Of a stretch of 64,000 bases of DNA, positions 19,401 to 34,900 are shown piece after piece. The notes under the pieces were generated by a model. That model saw only the letters and a program-made list of their open reading frames with translations, had not been told where the DNA came from and made no database searches. This stretch comes from Pseudopedobacter sp965218985 (GTDB taxonomy: Bacteria; Bacteroidota; Bacteroidia; Sphingobacteriales; Sphingobacteriaceae). Positions within the stretch are counted from its first letter, which is position 1; each line of letters opens with the position of its first letter. Position numbers and translations under genes: made by a program. The DNA lies in contig CBDCMP010000005.1 of assembly GCA_965218985.1 (NCBI GenBank), positions 14,021 through 78,020 of the forward strand, given 5' to 3'.

Positions 19401-22400
19401 TAAAAGTAGAAAGTCAAAAGTAAAAAGACTTACATCATTGATAATAAGCAATTTAAAAAGATGGTTTTTCGTCGTTTTATGATTAACATTACACTAGCTC
19501 ATGGTCATTCTTTAACCGTTTCATGGTGTGGGCATCTCCTGCTTTTGTGCCGGGTGTTGAAATTCCGTTTAAATAAAATCCTTTTTCGGTAGCCCCCCTG
19601 TCTTAAAATCTCCAGGAGACTTATCGGTTTTGTTTGAATGTTATCAAGATAGGCCTGAAAATACATGCGCTGACTGCTTCAATGAAGCTTTATGTTTTAT
19701 TAATCGATGATAATAGACATAAGAAATTGCAAGAATGATTAAAATGATCAACGGAAAGAAAGACTGTCCATTTAGCCCGTCAACAGCTAGGAGTGAAATA
19801 GCGGCAAATATAAAATCAAAGGTAAAACCTGCATAAGCCCATTCTTTAATCCGTCCTTTAAATGTGGGAATGATCAAAATTAGGGCACCACAGACTTTAA
19901 AAACTGTCAGCGCAATTCTAAAATAATCCGGATAGCCTAAATGTGCAATCCCTTGTTTTGCTAACTCTGAATTTCCTGTTAATGCGGGCATCACTCCTTC
20001 AAATAAAAAGATAAATGATGTAGTCACCCAATAAATAATTTTTTCTTTTTTCATGATTGCTATTGATTTGTTTTTTGATAATTTAAAATCCAATGATGAC
20101 CAAATTTATCTGTAAGGTCGCCAAAAACTGCTCCCCAAAAAGTATCTTCTAAGGGATGATCTTTTGTTCCTCCGGCAGAAAGTTTTTCATGAAGATCAAA
20201 AATCTGGCTTTCGCTTTCGCAATTCAGCATCATTGATACTGCATTGCCTATAGAAAAACCTTTTTCATCCACCAGATCAGAGGCCATCATCTTTAATTCC
20301 CCATTTATGAGTGTTGCATGTAAAATAGCATTTTTCATTTCCTCCGGCATCTGATCTGCCATGGGCGATTCTCCTATAGTTTGCAAAACCAATTCTCCGC
20401 CGAGGCAGTCTTTGTAAAATGTCATTGCTTCACGGCAATTGCCAGTAAAAGTGAGATAAGTATTCATTTCCATTCCTGATAGATCATTAAGATTCTGCTA
20501 TTTCTTTAACAATGTTTAAGGCTTTTGGAAAGGTGTTATTAAACATCTCCGCAAAATCTTCAGCAGTATCCATGGAAACTAATAACTCAGTGATCCCATT
20601 ATCATCCCTAAGCTCGTAACTTTCTAAAGCACCACTCCAGCTTTCTTCCTTTTTTTTGCCATTTTTAAGCTCACCATAATGTTTAAAGGTCATTTCATTA
20701 GGTTCATCCAATTTTTGAATGATACCATACATCCCATTATCATCATTATCCACAAATAAAATTTCACTTCCTTCTTTCCAATCAGTCACGGTATGAGAGG
20801 TTTCACTAAAAATGCTGGTCCATTTTCTATAGTTCAGCTCATCCCATAAAGCTTTCCACACCTTTTCCTTCGGTGCATTGATTTTGAGTTTAAAATTCAA
20901 TTTTTCCATTTTTCTGATATTATATTGATTTCAATGTTTCGATATCAAACTTTTTCATTTTCATAAAAGCCGCAATTACTTTTTGTCCTTTTTCAGGATT
21001 GCTCATCAGTTCAGGCAGGATAGCAGGGACAATTTGCCAGGATAAGCCATATTTGTCTTTAAGCCAGCCACACTGACTTTCAGTTCCTCCCTGGGTCAAT
21101 TTTTCCCAGAAATAGTCAATCTCTTCCTGGTCATCACAGTTTACATAAAATGAAATGGCTTCTGTGAATGTAAATTGCGGACCGCCATTCAGAGCGAAAA
21201 ACTGCTGGCCATCCAATTCAAAAACGGCCATCATGTTTGAAGTCTGCATCACTTTTGAATTCTTAAAAATAGCAGTATAAAAATGTGCAGCTTCTTCTGC
21301 CTGGTTATCAAACCAAAGAAAGGGGGTAATTTTGTTTAATTTCATCATATATGTTTTAGAGTGAATGATTTTCTGTGTAGGTTTTAAAATTATCTAAAAT
21401 GTTTTGCCAGCCTGTTTGCTGCATTTCAATTGGGTTTTCATTTTCGGTATCAAAGGTTTCTTTAATATGGGTTTGATCTCCATTTGATGAAAAAACGATC
21501 ACTACTTTACGGTTATCACCAAGGGTATAAGCTATTTTGCGGTACACGTCTACTTCATCATATATCCCCCCGAAGTCGAAACCGAAACTTCCGTCTTTGG
21601 CTTCCATTCTTGTACTAAATTTTCCGCCAACCCTTAAATCGTTTTCTGCATGTGGGGCATGCCAATCTTCAGATGCGCTGCACCAGTTGGTGATGTGTTC
21701 GGGTGCCGACCATAACTTCCATACTTTTTCTGCAGCGGCATTTACATTAGCCTCTACAGTAATTTTCTGATTTTCCATTTCTTGTTTTGATTGATTAATC
21801 AAATTTACTTGGATTATTTAACTATGGAGTGGTAAGAAAACGACAATTGAAGGGTATATTGCGACAAGTTTTTTTTATACATTTAAATCATGAAACCATC
21901 ATGATTTTGCCAAAACCCGCAGGGGAGTGTTTATCAAATCATGATCGCTTCATCGCCGTTAAAAAACAAAAGGTAAACAGATGAAAAAAGTAGCCATTTT
22001 AGTTCCTGAAACTGCCATTATTGAGGCTGTTGCAGACCCTCATTACATATTTAATGCAGTAAACCAGTTTTTGCAGTTCTCCGGGCATAACCCCTTGTTT
22101 GATGTTAAAATGGTGGCGGTAAGTAAGGAAGTGAAGTTGAACGGGAGTCTTTTTACTGTTCATATCGATCAGTTAATTAATGAAGTACAAGAAATTGATC
22201 TGGTGATCATTCCAGCAATAAGCGGCGATATTTCCACTGCTTTAGCGTTAAATAAAGCATTCATCCCCTTTATCATTAAACAATATGAGCAAGGTGCAGA
22301 AGTGGCTTCTTTATGTATTGGAGCATTTTTACTGGCTTCCACAGGCTTGTTAAATGGAAAAAAATGCTCTACCCACTGGAATTCAGCAAACGAATTCAGG

Positions 22401-25400
22401 GCTATGTTCCCGGATGTTGAACTGGTGGATGGCAATATTATTACCGAAGAAAGCGGAATTTATTCAAGTGGCGGCGCTAATTCTTACTGGCAGTTGCTCC
22501 TGCATCTGGTAGAGAAATATACCACCCGTGAAACTGCGATTTTAGCTTCCAAATATTTTGCGATTGATATGGACAGGCAGAGTCAGAATGCGTTTGCCAT
22601 ATTTAAAGGTCAAAAGAATCATACAGATGAAGAAGTGAAAAAGTTGCAGGATTTTATAGAACAAAATATTGATGTAAGATTAAATATTGATGACCTTGCG
22701 GCCCGGTTTGCCATAGGCAGAAGGAGTTTAGAGCGCAGATTTAAACAAGCCACCAATAATTCCATACTGGAGTACATGCAAAGAGTAAGGATAGAATCAG
22801 CGAAAAAAAGCTTTGAAAACAGCAGAAAAAACATTAATGAAGTGATGTTTGAGGTGGGTTATACAGATACCAAAGCTTTCAGATCATTATTTAAAAAGAT
22901 AACTGGATTAACCCCGGTAGCGTACCGTAACAAGTACAATAAAATGGAAATGAATAGATCGGAACTGCTCAGTCAATGAATCAGTTGGAAAGGAACTTAA
23001 CAGGTTTAAAAATTACATTTTTTATCTTGTCATTTGGTAAATTCGAGAATCGCAAAATCATATCATTTCATTAAGATTGGAAACAGGCACCTTTAGAAAA
23101 TCACAGATAAAATACCTGCCATTACTCCAAGCTAATAAAATTTCCCATCCCATTCATTGCTCTTTAAATATTTTTCTATTTTTAGCGACTTTTAAAAGAG
23201 AATAAAAAAGGCAAATACGAATCAAAAATGAAGGTTTTAAAATTTGGTGGAACGTCAGTAGGTAGCCCGGAGCGCATGAAAACGCTATTGAACATTGTGA
23301 ACGCCAACGAAAGGCAAGTGGTGGTTTTGTCGGCTGTATCCGGCACCACCAATAGTTTAGTGGAGATCGGACAGGCTTATCTGGCATCAGATAAACCCAG
23401 GGCCAACCTTTTGATCAAAGACTTAAAGGACAAGTATGAGGTTTTCATTGCCGAGCTTTTTGCCGATGCCGAATACCGGGAGCAGGCGAAAGAGGTGATC
23501 GACCATCACTTTGATTTGTTGTATGCTTTCTCCAACGATTTATTCACCACCATTGAAGATAAAGTGGTGGTGGCACAGGGAGAGTTGCTTTCGACTACCC
23601 TTTATCATGTTTATTTAAAGGAGATTGGTGTGCCATCAGTACTGCTGCCGGCTTTGGAGTTTATGAAGATTGATGCGGACAATGAGCCGGTGGTGGATTA
23701 CCTTACCGAGCACCTTGTGCCTTTGCTGGATGCTGCTCCTGACAATAACCTGTTCATCACGCAGGGTTATATCTGTCGGAATTCTTTTGGCGAGATAGAC
23801 AATTTACGTCGTGGGGGAAGTGATTACACCGCTTCGCTGATTGGTGCCGGAATCCGTTCGGAGGAAGTTCAAATATGGACAGATATTGACGGGATGCACA
23901 ACAACGATCCAAGAATTGTGAAGGGCACCAAACCCATCGCTCATCTTTCTTTTGATGAAGCGGCCGAACTGGCTTATTTTGGGGCGAAGATCTTGCATCC
24001 GCAATCGGTTTTCCCGGCACAAAAGTATAAGATCCCGGTAAGGTTGCTGAACACCATGGAGCCACAGGCTTTTGGCACGTTGATCTCCAGCGAAAGCGAA
24101 AAAGGAAAAATCAAGTCGATTGCGGCAAAAGATGGCATCACAGCCATCAAGGTGCAATCCAGCCGGATGTTGTTGGCTTATGGCTTTTTACGTAAGGTTT
24201 TTGAGGTTTTCGAGCGTTATAAAACGCCGATTGATATGATCACCACTTCTGAGGTGGCGGTTTCTGTAACCATTGACGATACCAAATATTTGGGCGAGAT
24301 GACTAAGGAGTTGAGTGATTTTGGTGTGGTGGAGGTGGATGTGAACCATACCATCATCTGCGTGGTGGGCGATTTCGGGGCCAAAACGCATGGCTTTGCC
24401 TCCCGTATTTTCGAATCGTTAAAACATATCCCTCTAAGGATGATTTCTTATGGAGGCAGCAATTACAATATCTCCTTATTGGTGAAAACAGAGGATAAGG
24501 TAGAGGCATTGAGAAGTTTACATCACCGCTTATTTGATTAATTGATGGGTAACTTATTTAATAATGATGTGATTGCATCGTTCCAGGATAAAGAGACACC
24601 TTTTTATTATTATGATCTTTCTTTGTTGGAGGAGACATTAAAGGCCTGCAAAACAGCTTCAGATGAATATGACTTTCATGTGCATTTCGCATTGAAAGCC
24701 AATTTTAACAACAGGATTTTAAATGCCATCAAAGCTAAAGGTTTTGGTGCCGATTGTGTCTCTGGCGGTGAAGTGAAGAAAGCAGTGGAGCTGGGTTTCG
24801 ATAAAAGGCAAGTTGTTTTTGCCGGCGTTGGAAAATCCGATTCGGAGATCAATTTCGCTTTAGACCAGGATATCTTTGCCTTCAATGCGGAGTCTGTTCA
24901 GGAACTGGAGGTGATCAATGAGCTAGCTGCTGCCAAGGATAAAGTGGCATCGGTGGCAGTGCGCATCAACCCCAATGTGGATGCGCACACGCACCATTAC
25001 ATCACTACGGGCCTGGACGAGAATAAATTCGGCATCAATTCCTGGGATTTGCCCAGGGTTTCCGAAACTTTGAAACGGTGTAAGAATTTAACGTTTTTAG
25101 GCGTCCATTTTCATGTGGGCTCTCAGATTGTGGACATGAATGTTTTCAAAAGCCTTTGTGTGAAGGTGAACGAGGTGCAACAATGGTTTGAGGAACGTGG
25201 CATGCCGGTAAAAGTACTGAATGTTGGCGGTGGCTTGGGTGTGGATTATCAGCATCCGGACGAAAATGCCATTCCTGATTTTGCCAGTTATTTTAAAATT
25301 TTCGCTGATTTCTTAAACATCAAACCTTACCAAGAGGTTCATTTCGAATTGGGAAGGGCTTTGGTTGCACAGTGCAGCAGTTTAATCGCTAAGGTGTTGT

Positions 25401-25865
25401 ATGTGAAGAACGGCATCAAAAAGAATTTCGTCATCATTGATGCCGGGATGACCGAGCTGATGCGTCCGGCTTTATACCAGGCTTATCACCAGATAGAAAA
25501 CATCAGTAAGACGAAAGTCAGCAGTGAAAAGTTGAAATCCATCGAACCGGAAACTTTCAACGCTGAGCTTTCAACTTTCAACTATGATGTGGTGGGCCCG
25601 ATTTGTGAATCATCAGACTGCTTTGGCAAGGAAGTGATTTTGCCGGAGACGGAACGCGGAGATTTGATCGCTTTACGGACTACGGGTGCTTACGGCGAGG
25701 TAATGGCTTCGGCCTATAATTTAAGACCTGCCATCCGGCATGTTTTTTCTGTGGGATAAATTGGATATCATCATGATCAAGCCTGTTTATGTTTACCCAT
25801 AAGCAAGCTTTTTTACGGGTTAGTTGTTTTTCTTTTGAGCACCAAAGAACCAACTCGTGTTAAGT

Positions 25866-25906
<41 letters not shown>

Positions 25907-28900
25907 ACTTATATCATTGATAATAAGTAATTTAAAAAGATGATTTTTCGTCGTTTTATGATTAACATTACACTAGCATGAAACGAAAGCAGGTCATTAA
26001 AAAAATAAAAAAGCTGAATAAATGCGCTCTTTTTAGCTCAGGTGCTTTAAAACAAACATCATTCCCCATCAAAAAATTCACATAATTCACCAAAATAGCT
26101 GCTGTTCCAGCCCTCTGCAAACTCTTCATACACTTCGTCGGGGATGTTGGTGTGCAGCAATTCCACGGAGGTGCCTCTTTGATGTTCATGGATCTTCATC
26201 GTGACGATAGAAAGTTCCTCCTGTCCTTCAAAATCCCATTGCTGCACTATTTTTTTGTTTGCTTCAAACTCCAGATTTTTGCCGGTAATGTCTCCGTCAA
26301 ATAAAGAAAATTCCGATCCGGGTTCCGTACTCATTTCCGCTTCGGCACCGCTCCATAATTGAATGCTCAATGGAATGGTCAACGCTAAATAAACTTCTTC
26401 AGGTGTGGCGGTAATGGTGTAGTATTTTTTGAAATCTTTCACTTTTAAGGTTTTAGGGACAAAGATAAAAGGTTTAAGGACAGATCTTACAGATTAATGC
26501 AATGTGGTTATTCCTTAAACCCCAGACCTCAAACCCTATACCTTTTATCAGCTTTTCTTGGCGGTCACCAAAACCACCACCCCCGCAATGAGGATCACTC
26601 CGCCCACATAAGGCGGCCAGTTCACGGTCTCTTTTTTATCTGCCGATATTTGCAATGGCCCGGCATCCACTACTTTCTCTTTTTTGGTGTAAGAGAATCC
26701 ACCCCAAACCAACATCGCTATACCCACCACAATTAAAATAATTCCTACTGTTCTGTTCATGATTATTTTTTTTAAGGTTTAAAACGTATATCCTAAAGCA
26801 ATTTTAGAACCAAAATTAACGTCGTTACCAATTTGAAGGGATCCCATCATTCTTTTGTATTTAAGATAATAGCTTGCGGTGATACAGGCTCTGGAAAAGT
26901 ATGCATCGCTGAGGTTTCTGTCGGTGATATTTCTGAAACTGTTACCCAGGTTAAAAGTTCCACCTATAAATAACCGTAAAGAAACTTGTAGATCAGCAGT
27001 TCCAAAGGCATTGTTTTTAATGATTTCTGATGATAAACCCGTTGTGTAAAATCTGGAAAGATTAGAAACATACACTCTTATTCCTGTTTCTGTGATGTTC
27101 TGTTTAAAAAGTGAATCTCTATAATCCTTATAAGAACCATTCTCCACAGAAAAAGCATTCTCCCAATTGATGACACGAAAATTCGTTTTCCCATTATCAG
27201 AAATAATTTGATATCCAATGGTGGTTCTTAAACCTAAATTGTTAAAATTCAATCTAAAACTTTTTACAGCAGGGTCATTGGGATAATTTTTATTGGTAAG
27301 CGTGTCATTGTAAATCGCTTTTCCTAAATCAGCGAATAAGCCATAACCAAAATTAAATTGTTTGTAGGTGTGCCCTCTGTTGATATTTATCACACCCGCT
27401 TCAAATTGAAGATGACCATCTTTAGATTGGGCCACATCATAGCCCAACGAAACATTTGTTATAGAAGTGGTGGAATCTTTATAAAATGGTCTTGGTATGT
27501 AGCCGATATTATTTTGTCCGGTGACAGGAGGTGTGATAAAACGAGTACAGGAAGAAAATGAGATCAGCAGCAATGATGAAAGTGTAATTAAAATGTTTTT
27601 CATAACCTTAGTTACGCCCATTTTTCACACATTGATACATTAAGTTTTTGTTAAGTGAATGTATGCTAATCCTGTATAAATCTCACATTCATACAGATTT
27701 AAAAAGAATAACCTAATGTGAATTTGCTGCCTGAGAGATACCGTTGAGAGGTCTCCAAATTGCCAAAAAACCTATTATATTGGAAAAATGAGCTGAAACA
27801 TATCACTGTTGAATCTTTAGTATAGCTGGCGGTTCCACTGACATTTTTAGTACGCTGTTTTAACCAGGGAGAGTAACCTATAAATAACCTATAACCAATC
27901 CTGAAACTTTTCTTGTTCCATTTAGAATTGAAAATTCCTTCAGTAGATAAGCCTGTGGTAAATAAGTTGCTTTGTTTTGAAACATAGAAGGTATAATCTC
28001 CTGATGGTATTGGAGCACCGTTGTATAATTCTTTTCTATATTCATAGAACGCTCCATTCTCAGTAGAAAAGGCACTTTCCCAGTTCAGTATTCTAAAATC
28101 AAAATTTTGATCGCTGTATAATGGCTGTAATCCTATGGTTATCCTTAATCCACCGCCATAAAGAGATTTTACAAAACTATCTATTCCATAACTTGAATCT
28201 CCTGGCTTTACATAATTTGCCTGACCTACAAAACCAAAAAAACCATATCCAAAATTGAAATGATTCACGATATGGCCTCTGCTGATATTTAGAGAACCTA
28301 TTTTAAAATCAATGTCCTCAGATTCATCTCTGAAATATCCAAAATCCCCGGATATATAAGTGCTGGATTTTACAGAATCCGATTGAATAGGTCTTGGTAA
28401 ATAACCGATATTATTTCCTCCTGAAAGAGCCGGAGCGATATAGGTGCTGCAAGAACTCAAAATGATGCTTTCGAAAAAAATGAATCCGGTAAAGAAAAAA
28501 ATGTTTTTCATGGTGATGACCATAGGCTAAGTAAAGAAAGTGATTTTTAATTAAGAATAAGCATGCTCTCCCGTTACATTCAAACTTATGATTAATAAAT
28601 GAATGTTATAAGTTCCTTCGCCCATGCCTCCAGACATTTGCCTTGTTCCCCTCGCGATGTTTAAAACCTGCTCACCGCATCCCGACTTCAAATTTATTCT
28701 TTTATTCCATGATTTTTTGTTTAACTTAGAATTAACCAAACCGGCAGGAAGCTTTATTTCGGGTTGTTGTCCAAAGCAAAGCCTCCTTACAGCTAAACTA
28801 AACGAGATGAGCGATGAACAAATTGCGAACTTCCATTTTTGTTGTCCATTTTAAACCTTCCCTTGCCCAATCGCCAGAGCAGGTGCTGCTGATGGCTAGC

Positions 28901-31900
28901 TTCTATTTTTATAAGGCCCGTAGCTATCCCACGGGTGCATCGCGGTGGTCCATCATCCCCTAAATAGGAACACCTCCGTTTTCCTATTGCACTAGCTGTA
29001 AAGACATCCGGCCATTGATGCAGGATTGCCCTCTGCAATCCCTTATTCATCCTTTCTCCTGGTCTTTTCTCTTGATGCTCATGGATGGACCGCCGCAAAC
29101 CCCTGCTTCTCCTTCTTATTGACGCCCTCCATTGTTTTAATACTGCTTTGAAATGAAAACTGATGCACTTATATGTACGGTTTGTACACCTGCAATTGGG
29201 CGGGGCAAGGTTATGGCTACCCATAGGCACACCCTTCACCACTTATGTGGTTTAGCATTTCTGGTTATTTTCCTGGTTTCTTACCTCCTTTACCCAACAA
29301 AAGCTATTTGCTACCCGGCAAGAGCAATTTGTAAGCCTGCAAAAACAATTTGTAATCCAACAAAAACAATTTGTAAGCCTGCAAGAGCAATTTGTAAGCC
29401 TGCAAAAACAATTTGTAACCCAACAAAAGCAATTTGTAAGCCTGCAAAAGCAATTTGTAACCCAACAAAAGCAGTTTGTAACCCAACAAAAACAATTTGT
29501 AACCCAACAAAAGCAATTTGTAACCCAACAAAAGCAATTTGTAACCCAACAAAAGCAATTTGTAAGCCTGCAAAAACAATTTGTAACCCAACAAAAGCAA
29601 TTTGTAAAACAGGATTTGATTCCTGCTGCTTAGGATCCCTGCTTTTACGATCAACAGGGAGGTATTTAAAGGCAAAAGCAATGACTTTAAGCTATGGCGT
29701 AAATACCTATCGTGGTTCCCGCCTGAAAATGGTACTGCAGCCCTGCTTAAGGGTAAAATTATTTTGTTGGGCCTGGGGAGCTTACCTGAGAGGGCCACCT
29801 GCCTGATCGGCTAATTTTTTTAATCAACAGCAATTTTTAATCAACATTTACAAAATCGAATAATTATGTTTAAGCAAAAAATAATCATCAATTACGGTCG
29901 GTTGGGAGACACCGAGCTGGAACAAAAGACACAGGAAATACTGGCCGCCCTTACCGGTAATGCCGCTTTCCCGACCCCGCAACCGCCCTTAGCAGATGTC
30001 CAAACGGCTTTGGACGAGTTTGAAGCCGCCATGCTTGCGGCGGCAAATAGAGACCATATTAAAATTGAGCTGAAAAACCTGAAAAGGGAAGCCCTGCTTG
30101 CGCAGTTGAACCGACTGGCGCAGTACGTACAAGTCAGCAGCGACGGCGGTATGGAAAAAATGCTGTCCAGTGGTTTCGACCTGAGCAAGACCAGGGGACC
30201 GGTGGGCCCTTTGCCCAAACCATCAGGTTTTAAGGTGAGCGCCATCGGCACCGGTACCATGAAGCTGAGCCTGAATGCCATAGATGGAGCGGATAATTAC
30301 CAGTACGAATACCGCAAAGCGGATAGTGAGAACTGGCAGATGCAAATCCTCTCCAAATCCAGGGTGAGCATCAGTGGGCTGGAGAGCGGGATGGAGTACC
30401 TGTTTAGGGTGACGGCCCTGGGCAGTAACCCCACCCGGGTGTATAGTGATGTATTGCGCAGTTTTGCGCTCTAAGTGAGGTGGATTCCCCTTCCTGCTGG
30501 TAATGAAGCAGAAATATAACGCCAAATGACTATTTTTATTCATTAGTGGGGAGGGAAATGGATGAATCCATTGTATGCGTGGTGTTTGCCTCTTATAGCC
30601 CACGGTTTAAACCATAGCCCACGGTTTAAACCGTGGGCTATGTGGGAACGTTCACAAATTCAGAAACCGTTTCAACGGTTTATAAAATAAATTAAACAGC
30701 TATGATATGCCACATTCGTACAACAAAATATGGATACATGCCATTTGGGCAACCAAAGAGCGAGCTCCCCTCGTTCATACAAATGTAGAGCAAAAGATAT
30801 ATCAGTTTATAGCTGAGCAATTAAAAGAGCTGGGTTGTCCTGTGAAAATGATCAATGGGATGCCAGACCACATCCATTGTTTATTTTTACTCCATCCCCA
30901 AAAATCAATTGCCGAAGTCATCAAGCAATTAAAGGGCAGCAGTTCGCATTTCATCAATCACAACAATTTGATACCGGATAAATTCTCTTGGCAAACCGGA
31001 TATGCGGCTTATTCGGTTTCAGAACCGGTGGTTGAAAAGGTGTATCAGTACATCAAGAACCAAAAGACGCATCATCAAAAGAGAACCTTCTAACAGGAAT
31101 ATGATGAATTTATAAAACTTTACGGAATAGCTCATCAGGAATGAGCATTGAAGGTTAGCAAGGGAGCAGCAAACGTTGACGTGGATATTACCCGATGGAA
31201 AGAAACATCCATCCAAATTGATTCAAACAGCAGGAGGGAAATGGATGGATCAATTGTATGCGTGGTGTTTGCCTCTTGTAGCCCACGGTTTAAACCATAG
31301 ACCACGGTTTAAACCATAGCCCACGGTTTAAACCGTGGGCTATATTGTTTCATAGAAATAGTTATGTGAAAGCATTCTCTCCCGTCACATCCAAGCCAGT
31401 GATTAATAAATGGATGTCATGCGTTCCTTCGTAGGTCACCACCGATTCGAGGTTCATCATATGCCGCATGATGGGGTATTCGCCAGTGATGCCCATGCCG
31501 CCCAGCATTTGCCGGGCTTCCCGGGCGATGTTTAAAGCAGTCTCCACCGAATTTCTTTTTCCCATGGAGATTTGAGCGGGAGTGGCTCTGTTTTCATTTT
31601 TCAAAACACCCAAGCGCCAAATCAATAACTGCCCTTTGGTGATTTCGGTGATCATCTCTGCCAATTTCTTTTGTTGCAGCTGAAATCCGGCTATGGGTCT
31701 TCCAAATTGTTCGCGTTCTTTGGTGTAACGCAAAGCCGTGTCGTAACAATCCATCGCAGCCCCCAAAGCACCCCAGGCGATTCCGAAGCGAGCCTGATTT
31801 AAACAACTTAAAGGGCCTTTTAAACCTTTGATGTTGGGCAGGATGTTCTCTTTCGGGATTTTTACCTGGTCAAAAACCAATTCACCGGTGGCAGAGGCTC

Positions 31901-34900
31901 TTAAAGACCATTTATGGTGCATTTCAGGAGTGCTGAACCCTTTCATTCCACGCTCCACAATCAACCCTCGGATGGCTCCTTCCTCATCCTTTGCCCAAAC
32001 CACGGCGATATCAGCAAAAGGGGAATTGGATATCCACATCTTGGCCCCGTTCAGGATATAATCATCTCCTGATTTTTTGATGTTGGTGGTCATTCCACCA
32101 GGGTCAGAGCCATGATCGGGTTCGGTTAATCCAAAACAGCCCATGATCTCCCCGGTGGCCAGTTTTGGGAGGTACTTTCTTTTTTGTTCTTCGGAGCCAA
32201 AAGCGAAGATCGGGTACATCACCAGGGAGCCCTGAACAGATGCCGTGGAACGGACCCCTGAATCTCCTCGCTCTATCTCCTGCATGATGATGCCATAGGA
32301 GATGTAATCCAGGCCTGCTCCTCCATATTCCACCGGGATGGTGGGGCCAAAAGCACCGATCTCCCCCAATCCTTTGATCAGGTGTTTCGGAAAGGTGGCT
32401 TTCTGAGCATAATCCTCAATCACCGGGCTCAGCTCTTTTTTGACCCACTCCCTCACGCTATTGCGGATCAACCGGTGCTCTTCAGTCAATAACTCATCTA
32501 AAAGGTAATAATCAGGATGTTCGTACCAATCCTTTTTCACTGATTTATGGAAACGCTCTTCAATCATGTTCATGTGGTTTATATTCAAATTTAGCAAAAT
32601 GCTTTGTTGGCCATAATTATTTTGAATTAAATGGATTTACCTCCATCTTTGGATGATGAGTGAAAGCAAAAGAAAAATAGGTCTGGAAGGGGTTAAATTC
32701 AATGCTCCCGTAGGTTTTTTTGCAGAGGAACGCATCATTAAAAATGATTTCATGGTGGATTTATTCCTGAGCTTTGAACAGCAGGAGGCAGTGGATACAG
32801 AGGATATTCGCCAAACCATCGATTATATGCAATTGTATGAGGTGTGTGCCCAGGCATTTGAAAAAGAAGCTGCACTGATAGAAACTGTGGCGCAAACCAT
32901 TATGAACAGGTTGAAAAGTGATTTTCCGTTTGTGGAGGAGATCCTGGTTCGCATCAAAAAAATGAGTCTGCCGGTAAATGCGGAGATTCAGCATTCTTTC
33001 ATTGAATTAAGCTATAAAAAATAATGGTCTTTAATCCCGTCAATCAAAAAGTCATCAATAAGCTGATCAAGATAGCAGGGGGAGGGAATGTATTTACCGA
33101 CCAGGAGAATATCTTTAAATACAGCAAGGATGAAACGGAGGATCTGAATTTCTTTCCGGATGTGGTGATCAAGCCTAAGAACGTGGCAGAGATAGCCGCT
33201 ATTCTGAAATATTGCAACGAACATACGATCCCGGTCACACCACGAGGCGGCGGAACAGGTTTGAGCGGGGGCGCTTTGCCGATACATGGTGGCGTGGTTT
33301 TGTCTCTGGAGCGATTGAACAGGATCATAGAGATTGATGAAAGAAACCTTCAGGCTTCAGTGGAACCGGGGGTGATCACCGAGGAGTTCATGAATGCGGT
33401 GGCAGAGAAGGGTTTACTTTATCCGGTTGATCCATCCAGTAAAGGTTCCTGCTTCATCGGCGGCAACATCGCTCATGGTTCCGGTGGCCCAAGGGTGGTG
33501 AAGTACGGCACCATCAGGGAGTACGTATTGAACCTGCAGGTGGTACTGGCCAACGGAGACATCATCTGGACCGGGGCCAACACCATCAAATACGCCTCGG
33601 GATATAACCTCACCCAATTGATGATCGGTTCTGAAGGTACGTTGGGCATCATTACGCAAATCGTATTGAAACTGGTGCCACAGCCTAAACATGATGTATT
33701 GCTTTTTGCTTCCTTTCCTTCGAATGAGGATGCCTGCGCAGCGGTTTCAGCAATATTCAGGGCAGGGATCATTCCTTCAGCTTTAGAGTTTATGGAGAGA
33801 AGAGGCGTGGAGTGGGTGATCGCTTATGAAGACATCAGCTTTAATATGAACAGGGCGGCAGAGGCTTTTTTAATGATTGAGTTGGACGGAGCTGATATGG
33901 ATATGCTTTTCACAGATGCCGAGAAAATCAATGAGGTATTGGAGGCCTATAAATGTTTGGAGGTGCTTTTTGCCGATTCTTCCACGCAGAAGGAGGAGTT
34001 ATGGCAGATCAGAAGAAAATTGCCGGTTTCGGTAAAATCAAACTCAGTTTATAAAGAAGAGGACACGGTGGTGCCAAGGGCAGAGCTGCCGAAGCTCATC
34101 CAGGGGATTAAAGAGATCGGGAAGCACTACGGATTTGATTCGGTGTGTTACGGTCATGCCGGTGATGGTAACCTGCACGTGAACATCATCAAAGCAAGCA
34201 TGAGCGATTATGATTGGAACCATCAATTGAAGGCTGGCATCAAAGAGATTTTTGAACTCACCGTAAAGTTGGGCGGGACCATTTCCGGCGAACACGGCAT
34301 TGGCCTGGTCCAAAAAGAATTCATGCCCATCAAATATTCAGCGGTCCATTTAAACCTGATGCGAGGCATTAAGCAGGTTTTTGATCCTAACGGAATATTA
34401 AATCCTGATAAGATATTTTAGATCCAAACCTGGTTCACAAATACTCAAACTGTTGATAAAATCAACAAGAAGTATCTTGTGTTGCTTTAATAATTAGCTT
34501 AAAATCAATAATTTGTATTTTATTTCGCTTTTGGCACCGTTATGAATCAGCTATTTCAACATCCATATTTAAATTTAAAAAATACGATTATGAAAAAATT
34601 AATTTTATCAGCTGCATTTTTAGCATTTGCAGGTATCGCTTCAGTCAAAGCCAATGAAATCAAAATATTGTCCCCGGAAATTGCCGTTCAGGATAGCACC
34701 GTGAAAACTCCGGTTAAACTAGAAGAGTTGCCTGATTCGGTAAAAGCCACATTGGCTTCTGATGCCTATAAAGACTGGACACCTACCGCCGCTTTCTGGG
34801 TGAAAGAAGAGGGAGGGGTTGAATACTATCAGATCAATGTTAAAAAAGAGGAGGAAGTTGGCTCCGTTAAAATCAAGAAAGACGGTACTCCAGTCGAATG